From Zarea fungicola (Eukaryota > Ascomycota > Sordariomycetes > Hypocreales > Cordycipitaceae), in assembly GCA_900169235.1 (NCBI GenBank), contig FWCC01000470.1:1-64000 (forward strand): 64,000 nt of DNA, written 5' to 3'. Position numbers and translations under genes: made by a program. Below are positions 57,561 through 64,000 of the stretch, piece after piece (within the stretch, counting starts at the first letter, position 1; each line of letters starts with the position of its first letter). Under the pieces are notes generated by a model that was given only the letters and a program-made list of their open reading frames with translations, did no database searches and had not been told where the DNA came from.

Positions 57561-59074
57561 AGAGGGAGTGAATCCAAGCTGTGTCGTGATTCGTGCGAAA
57601 CACGAACTTGTCACCACGACCGAGAGGAACACGTCTTCAGACGGCTGAGGGGAAGCGAGTGCTTCTCTCTACCGCATAGCAGGAAACTGATCCAGATGAA
57701 GATAAAACAGGTCCTCTGATGAGGGCATCTCGATCCGTTGCCGGCTTGCAAGTGCTGGCACGTTAATAGTCTGGCGCTAATTAGAAAAATGACGACCTTA
57801 AGACCCGTAGACCAGGGTCCTAGTCTTACCTCCATATAAAAACCATTGGCCTCTTATGCCATTAAAATAGCCGTGTCTCAGATGGCCAGTGGTATCGTAC
57901 GATGAATTTCTGGCGCTATGCGCGGTTCATAGATTATTAGACAGATTTCTCCAATGCCACACACGACGGCGCTTCAAGGCACTCGCGCATTCGTGGCGGA
58001 AACAAATCCTCATCCGCGGCACCGAACGTCTACACCGCGTGCGATTTTCTCACACTGTCGTTACTGGGGCTATGGGCAACAGGAACATAACAGGTCAACT
58101 TGTGCACCACGATCCCGGGTTGCCAATTGGTAGGAGTGGTAAGCCATTCGTATCGTTTCCCCCAAGACATCATGTCTCGGTCTCCTTACTGCTTCATTAC
58201 GGACTGGCGGTTTCAGGCATCAGCATTTGGGGTTGGTTGCATGCGAATTAGCGCTGCGGCCTCTAAACTGCCGAATCCCACCCCCTTAATTAATAGATTA
58301 CACAGGAACCAATGCAGGCTGACCCGTTTGCGATGCGCAAGGTGAAAGGAGTATTCATCACCAGTATTTGTGAGCAGCAGATATTGACCAGAGGCTAGGG
58401 CTTATGTACGGCGAGATGGAATGAAGCCGTGCGGTGTGACACGGCATAGAGACACGTCACAAAAAAAAATCTAATACAGTACTGAGACTTCTATTGCGTG
58501 ATAGCTGGGTCCTCACTCGTTGTCGCCTATGATCCGCGGCCACGTAAAGAGACGATTAGTGACGGGCTGCCGCTTCTTGACCCACATAGTAGTCTCGGTT
58601 GGTCTTGTTTTCCATTGTATTCGCAGAATTGGAGCTGTGCAGTTTAAAGTAATGTGCCACAGAAACAGGAGCCATGGCGGGTAAAAGTCCTCCTTGACAA
58701 TAAAAACAAAAGTTACAATATTAGAATCTCAATACTTAGTATAACGTGTTTGTAAAAGAGTACTTAGGTAAATTCATGCACTAGAATAGATAGCTAGCTA
58801 TTGAATTTAATAGTAATAACTTTTAGAGTACTACTAGGGGAAAGGCTGAATTGTTGTTTTATATTAAAGAGAAATGTCTCGGGTTTTATAGAGATCGTCG
58901 TTTAATGACTAACCGCTATTTTAATATGACTGGGTTTTACATTTACGGCAGACAATGTCTTAAACCAAAGCAGTACAAAAGCAGCGTTCTCTTCCGCCTC
59001 TGGCTAGCAGTATAACCACACTACATCATCACTCTCTCAAACAATTAAATCTTATTACATTTTTAAATCTCACG
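57561..59074. other. Intergenic
   Basis: AT-rich. Open frame 57889-58251 (120 codons) has no signal or domain and is not called. Positions 58262-58300 weakly resemble the dispersed repeat of 23199 and 44645. Confidence 0.4.
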
Positions 59075-59551
59075 ATGAAGATATCCTGCGTCCTTGTTCT
59101 TGGACTTGCCGGGCTCAACACGGCTGCTGCCGCTGTGGCTGTTGTAAACAGTCACGCACGGTCCGTGGCGCGAGCAGAGCCAGAGCCAGACTATGATCCA
59201 AGTACGGATATATTTTTTGATCCTCTGGTCGAGGCTGCGTTATTGGGCGTGGCATATGAGGTGATCAATAAGGGGAGTGTAGCGAGACGACAAGGGGAAG
59301 AGCCACAAGAGGCACCCGAGCCATCTACAGTAACGGATGCCGACGTAGACAAAGCTATCAAACAAATGGCTGATAAAGCGCCGGAAAGTAAAAGGGAGGC
59401 CGCGAAAGCAAGACTTAACAGTCCGGAAGGGAGAAATTTTGTCAAGGCCATGCTCGTCTACTTTGCAGACGGCGCAAAGAAGGGCAAGAAAGCGGCAAGT
59501 TGTCACATTGGCAGAGAAGTTTGGGTATACGCTAACATGACCGAAACGTAG
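59075..59551 (+). CDS. Small secreted protein, unknown
   Basis: Single exon, 158 residues, signal peptide MKISCVLVLGLAGLNTAAA. The mature protein has an acidic Pro/Glu patch (RAEPEPDYDPSTD), a hydrophobic segment (FDPLVEAALLGVAYEVI), an RRQGEEPQEAPEPS linker with a possible dibasic cleavage site, and a charged helical C-terminal half (VDKAIKQMADKAPESKREAAKARL). It has almost no cysteines, unlike other small secreted proteins here. The start is supported by the leader CACTCTCTCAAACAATTAAATC just upstream. I do not recognise it; it could be a host-interaction or cell-wall protein. Confidence 0.6.
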   Translation: MKISCVLVLGLAGLNTAAAAVAVVNSHARSVARAEPEPDYDPSTDIFFDPLVEAALLGVAYEVINKGSVARRQGEEPQEAPEPSTVTDADVDKAIKQMADKAPESKREAAKARLNSPEGRNFVKAMLVYFADGAKKGKKAASCHIGREVWVYANMTET

Positions 59552-59984
59552 AAAGCCACAGTCAATTAATCCTCGCTTTTACGAAGCTGGCGATTGGCTG
59601 TTTGTATGGTGCCAACGACCTCTGACGTGTGGATGGATCTGGTGTATTGCCGATTTTCTGGGGCATCAACCAAGTGACAAAGATATTGCTAGAAGATTTT
59701 ACAGCTTAAATATCATTCTACACGTTTGCAGCAAAAGATTCCCTGTGCGCACCTAGCGGTCCCCGTTGTCTTGTCGTAGCCGTCATGAAAAATCATGACC
59801 GGATAGAGTGGTGACCGACAAGCCGCTGCCAGTGCCACTCTTTCTTGATGATTGCTTCCTACGCTCACATCTTCGTATTATGCTACTAGAGTGGCCACGC
59901 AGATACGCATACACAGATATTGGCGGGTATCTATTACATTCATATAGACAGAGAAGAAAAAAGAGACCAAAAATAAATACAAAT
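59552..59984. other. Intergenic, composition boundary
   Basis: 3' flanks of convergent genes. To the right G+C content rises sharply with the DBP4 gene. Confidence 0.5.
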
Positions 59985-62522
59985 CTATCCATCCAAAAGT
60001 CCCGCCGCCAGCGCCTCGAGATCTTCCAGCGTCTCGGGCTCCTCCTCCATCTCGAACACCTTTCTGCCCTTTTTAACCTTTGCGGCCGTCTTTTTCTTCT
60101 GTGCCTCCTTTTGCGCGACCTGCTCGTCGTCCTCGAACCATTTCTTTGACTTCTTCTTTGGCGGCTCGTCTTCCTCGTCGTCTGACCCGTTGTTCTCGCC
60201 CGCAATCGGCAGCGAGCGCAGAAACTCGAGCGCCTCGTTGCTGTCCGCACCACCGACCAGCTGCGGCGCTTCCCCATCGTCGTCGTCGGAGCCACCCAGG
60301 TCCTCGTTGCGCTCTTGGCGCTCCAGCGCCTTGCGCTTCTCCTTCTTGTCGCGCTTCTTCTGCTTGGCGAGCACCTTGTCGTCCGCGTCCGCCGCACGCA
60401 CGCGCGCCCCCTCGCTCTCGACGAACTGCTCCCGCTGCGCCGCCGCGTCGCCCGCCTCCAAAAAGTCCTCCTCGCGCTGTAATTCGTACAGCTCGTGCGA
60501 GTTGCCCTCGTCGTCAAACACGAGCTTGGACGAGTTGCCCATGAATTTCAGCATCTTCTTCTTGGACTGCAGCGCCTTTTCGCGGCGCTTCGAGTCAATC
60601 ACGTACGGCTCGTCGCCGCCCAGGCCCATGAGCACCTTGGGCGCCGACGGGTTGACCTTGCGTGACTCGGCGTCCAGGTCGTCGTCGTTGAGGCGGCGCT
60701 TCACGGACAGGAACTCGTCGTCCGAATCATCGTCACCACCGCCATCCTTGCCACCATCGCCGCCGTCGTCGACAACCAGTCTGTTGTAATGCGCCGACAG
60801 GACGTCTTGGTTGGTTCGCTCAAACATCTTGTCGTATTTGGTGCGCACCTCGTTCTTCTTGCGCGTCGTCTTCTTGGGCCCGTCCAGATCCATGTCCGAT
60901 TCGGAATCGCTTGACATGCCCTGCCGCGAGGCGTTTTTAATCTTTTTAATATCGTCGCCCTTTTGAAATTTAATCTGCGGCGTGCCGGGAAGACCCAGAC
61001 TGGCCGCGTACGCATCCAGATCCAGCTTCTTCAGGTTAAACACGTCCTTGTCGCGCTGCAGGTGAATGGACCGCGTGTAGCTAATAAAAGACTTTTGGCC
61101 CAGGTACTTGAGGTCGGGATTTTGAAAGCACATGTTTTGCAAGTCATTCTTGATGCTCTTCTTCTTCTTCTCTTTAATGTTAATCTTTTCAATCGGAATC
61201 TTCTTTTGCGCCAGCTTCTTCAGCATGCCGTCCTCCTCGCTCGTCTCCAGGAAGAGCACCGCGCGGCCGTTGCTCTCGAAGCGCGCCGTGCGGCCCACCC
61301 TGTGAATGTACGTGTCCGTGTCCTCGGGGCAGTCCACCTGAATTACCCAGTCGACAGCGGGGAAATCGATGCCGCGCGCGACGACGTCGGTGGCGAAGAG
61401 GCACGCATGCTTGGCCTCGGCGAAGCGGTTCGTAATCTCGAGGCGCTGCACCTGCTTCTGGCGGCCATGCAGGTGCAGCAGCGGAATACCGGGCTGCAGG
61501 TGGCGCAGGGCCTCGTACACGAAGCGGACCTGCTTGCCGGAGCTCAGAAACACAATAATCTTGCTCTTGAGCGACGACTTGATGAAGCCGTACAGCGTGT
61601 CGAGCTTCTCGTGCAGCGGCGCGACAATGTAGTGTTGCTGGAGGTTCGTCGGCGTCGCGGCGTCGGCGGCCTCGTGCACCGACACGTACTCGGGGTCCTT
61701 GAGGCTCAGGCGGGCCAGGTCCGACACCTTCTTGCTCTGCGTGGCGCTGAACATGAGCGTCTGGCGCTCGCGGGGTAGGTGCTCAATTAGCGCGTCGACG
61801 GCCGTCTGGAAGCCCATGTCCATGATGCGGTCGGCCTCGTCGAGCACGAGCACCTGTAGGTTGTTGGCGTCGAAGCCGGCCGTCTGGTCTAGGTGCTGCA
61901 GCATGCGGCCGGGGGTGCACACGAGGATGTTCATGCGCACCAGGCGGTCCGCCTCCTCCTTGAGGTTCTTGCCGCCGATGACGAGGCCGGCCGAGAAGCT
62001 GTGGTAGCGGCCAATCTTGCGGAGCACCTCGAAGATCTGCACGGCCAGCTCGCGCGTCGGCGAGATGACGAGGGCGCCGAGGCCGTCGTACTCAGTCCAC
62101 TGCGCGCGGTGCAGCTTCTCAAGCAGCGGGACCAGGAAGGCGAGCGTCTTGCCGCTGCCCGTCTTGGCGGCGCCGAGGATGTCCTTGTTCTTGAGGGCGA
62201 GCGGGATCGCGCGGGCCTGGACGTCGGTGAGGACCTGGAAGTGTGATGCGGACAGGCCCTTGTTTGTGGCTTTCGATAGCGGTAGTTGAGAAAAGTTTTT
62301 AATGTCGGTATTTTTGGGGTCCTACAGAAACGGCAGCAGCCTCTGTTAGCAATTTGGTTGTTTTCCGCATATTTCAGTGTCACGTACCAGATCGCGAATG
62401 GCATCCGCCAGCGTCGTCATGTCGTCCTGGTCTCGCTTTCGTTTTTGATGCCGAATATCAGTCTTATTCTGCCTGGGCGGCGGCCGCGATGGCCGCCCTG
62501 ATGCTCGAGGGTTGGCAGCCAT
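59985..62522 (-). CDS. DBP4: DEAD-box RNA helicase, Dbp4/Hca4 type
   Basis: Nucleolar ATP-dependent RNA helicase needed for early pre-rRNA processing and U14 snoRNA release in yeast. Two exons: 62522-62388 and 62321-59985 (66-nt GT-AG intron), 823 residues. After a basic N-terminus ([15 protein letters not shown]), the Q-motif region [14 protein letters not shown] precedes Walker [10 protein letters not shown]; then [39 protein letters not shown], and in domain 2 [11 protein letters not shown] and HRVGRTAR. The C-terminal extension carries [34 protein letters not shown], typical of Dbp4, and long acidic and Lys-rich segments. All motifs are intact. The gene is much richer in G+C than sequence to its left. 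Confidence 0.95.
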
Positions 62523-62950
62523 GATTGTGAATTGTTGACGTCGTAGGACTCTGTCGGCGGGCAGTCCAAAAACTTTTTTTGTTTGTCGATAAAAAAAGTT
62601 TAGGCATTGGAGATCCGCCCCACACTCGGCTTTGGTGGGGCCGATGCGGAATTCTTCCACCCAAGCTTCACGATGCTGAACAAATACAACATTGTTATAT
62701 TCTTAATAAGTCAAATAAATCAGTTATGCTCTCTCATCAATATTCAATTGTAGAAACGAAAGAAGAGTAATGAATTTACTCGAGTATCCACTCGTTATGC
62801 TCCGCGCTAGCCAAAGCATGCTATTTTCCATCCATGTCCATAGAAACGCCTTCTTGTATATACATTGAATAAAAGAATCCCGGCTTTGTAAAAGAAATAC
62901 ACAAAAAATCAATGTCCATCGCCCGAAGCCCCTCATTCCATCATGGCAAT
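62523..62950. promoter_or_regulatory. Upstream region of DBP4, 3' of SUN gene
   Basis: 428 bases between two minus-strand genes. Contains the helicase promoter close to 62522 and an AT-rich 3' region of the SUN-domain gene; no gene seen. Confidence 0.45.
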
Positions 62951-64000
62951 TCAATCGGAACTATTGCCGTCATCCATGAGCTGGCCAAACAGTCGCACGC
63001 GGTAGAAGCAGGTATGGTCCGGCGCGCCATAGTTGCTCACCGCGCGCACAATAATGTGATCGGTAAAGACGCCCATCTTCAAAAGCTCATCGCTAAACTT
63101 GTAGACCTGGACGCCATCGTGCGGCTGCACATCCTCATAGACAAACTGTGCAATTTTGACGAAGCGGTCGGCCAGCTTTGCCTTGCTCACGTCCCAGCTG
63201 TCCCTGTCCACGCCGAGGGGATAAATGTCTGGGAAATGCTTGGCCGAGTACGCGCGCACGCCGTCGCGGACCTTTTCCGGGACATCGGCGTAGATTTCGA
63301 TTTCCTTGGGCCTCGCCCCGGGGTCCGTCGTCGCGGCGGCAACAATGTGCTCAACGGTAATGTGCTGCGGCGCGACCTTCCATCCCAGCAGCACCGCCAG
63401 GATGGCACCATGCGGGTTGCCCCTCTCATTCTCGGAGCGCGCGGCGCACCAGCAGTCTCCCTCCTCGGCCCACGGCTCCAGGGCGGCACGCGGTATGCCT
63501 CGCTCAATGCCCTTGATGCCCTTTTGCTTCACGTATCGAGACTCGCGCTCGGGCTCAAACGTGTTGGAGGAGTGCTTCCTGTCAATGATGGCGCCGGCAC
63601 CAATGCCAAAGTAGTTGACCTGGTGCTTGAAGATGGCATTCCAGTGTGCTTGAATCTTGCCCCGCGCCATGGCGTCAAGGTTGACATTGGCGACTGCCTT
63701 TTTCACCATGCCTTGGACAAGTGCAATAATCTCGGCTTTGGTCATTGTCTGGGGAACGTCTTTGCGAGCAAGCTCTGCGGCCTGGTGGACCAGCTCTTCG
63801 AGCTTTGGCTTGATCTGCTCGAGTTCGGCACGGACTTCGGCGCGATGTGTAGCAAACTCATTGCTGACATGCTGAAGAAACTCCTCGCGAGAGACGACGG
63901 CGGACTTTTTGTTGCTCTCATCCATGTGTTCCTTGACGATGCGCTGCAGCCTCTTGTCGAATTCTTTCTGGGACCCGGCGCTCTGAATCTGTTCGAGCGC
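62951..64000 (-). CDS. SUN-domain protein (Sad1/UNC-84 type), partial
   Basis: C-terminal part of an inner-nuclear-membrane SUN protein that, with KASH partners, connects the nucleus or spindle pole body to the cytoskeleton. The frame is open from the right window edge, so the N-terminus and membrane segment are missing. About 349 residues visible. Residues from the edge to about 190 are coiled coil (FDKRLQRIVKEHMDESNKK, HRAEVRAELEQIKPKLEELVHQAAEL). The SUN domain follows: VNYFGIGAGAIIDRKHSS, CWCAARSENERG, VAPQHITVEHI, PKEIEIYADV, and C-terminal RAVSNYGAPDHTCFYRVRLFGQL. These blocks are diagnostic for SUN domains. Confidence 0.93.
   Translation of the reverse strand, partial: ALEQIQSAGSQKEFDKRLQRIVKEHMDESNKKSAVVSREEFLQHVSNEFATHRAEVRAELEQIKPKLEELVHQAAELARKDVPQTMTKAEIIALVQGMVKKAVANVNLDAMARGKIQAHWNAIFKHQVNYFGIGAGAIIDRKHSSNTFEPERESRYVKQKGIKGIERGIPRAALEPWAEEGDCWCAARSENERGNPHGAILAVLLGWKVAPQHITVEHIVAAATTDPGARPKEIEIYADVPEKVRDGVRAYSAKHFPDIYPLGVDRDSWDVSKAKLADRFVKIAQFVYEDVQPHDGVQVYKFSDELLKMGVFTDHIIVRAVSNYGAPDHTCFYRVRLFGQLMDDGNSSD

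Noticed and set aside
57889..58251. 120-codon open frame
   Set aside because: No domain, no signal, lies in relic-repeat DNA.
59783..60517. Arg/Ser-rich 244-codon open frame antisense-phase to DBP4
   Set aside because: It is a shifted frame of the GC-rich helicase C-terminus; composition explains the Arg/Ser content.
60963..61778. 271-codon plus-strand open frame opposite DBP4
   Set aside because: Mirror of the conserved helicase core; long opposite-strand frames are expected in GC-rich coding DNA.
1..64000. tRNA, rRNA, CRISPR and bacterial insertion sequences
   Set aside because: None seen. The window is eukaryotic; no cloverleaf, repeat-spacer array or transposase frame was recognised by eye.

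Overview
The window is nuclear DNA of a filamentous ascomycete, probably a sordariomycete (Hypocreales-like, but species not determinable by eye). The evidence is short spliceosomal introns (about 45-120 nt, GT-AG with CTRAY-like branch points), a Zn2Cys6 regulator, a HET-domain gene, S10/M36/M61 secreted peptidases, small secreted cysteine-rich proteins and two conserved core genes (DBP4-type helicase, SUN-domain protein) at the right end. Where I spliced genes by hand, exon sums divide by three and junctions restore family motifs; I state this per gene.

Layout. 0-10 kb: a secreted protein of unknown function, a HET gene with one in-frame stop, a type I mannose-6-phosphate isomerase and an MFS hexose transporter. 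11-18 kb: a secreted protein with a threefold six-cysteine repeat, then a large ABC-C transporter wrecked by frameshifts and a stop. 18-39 kb: a Zn2Cys6 regulator followed by an unusual run of peptide-handling genes: serine carboxypeptidase S10, a decayed oligopeptide transporter (OPT), an ACC-synthase-like aminotransferase, an M61-like metallopeptidase, a head-to-head pair of S10 carboxypeptidases, a plectasin-type CS-alpha-beta defensin gene (three exons, invisible as a single ORF) and a fungalysin (M36) whose HExxH motif is replaced by QLYGK. 40-51 kb: a PD-(D/E)XK/AT-hook protein, a TPR remnant, an F-box/leucine-rich-like protein, a cytochrome-b5 front-end desaturase and a secreted Trp/Cys-rich protein. 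51-59 kb: gene-poor, AT-rich, with old tandem duplications that retain a TATA-box module but no clear intact gene. 59-64 kb: one small secreted protein, then GC-rich core genes.

How it works together (inference). The 21-39 kb block looks like an extracellular proteolysis and peptide-use locus, with an antimicrobial peptide gene inside it. Its importer (OPT) and the nearby ABC-C exporter are pseudogenes and its fungalysin is predicted to be catalytically dead, so the locus appears to be changing function. The main novelty candidates are the defensin, the pseudo-fungalysin, the threefold cysteine-repeat secreted protein and the decayed TATA-module array.
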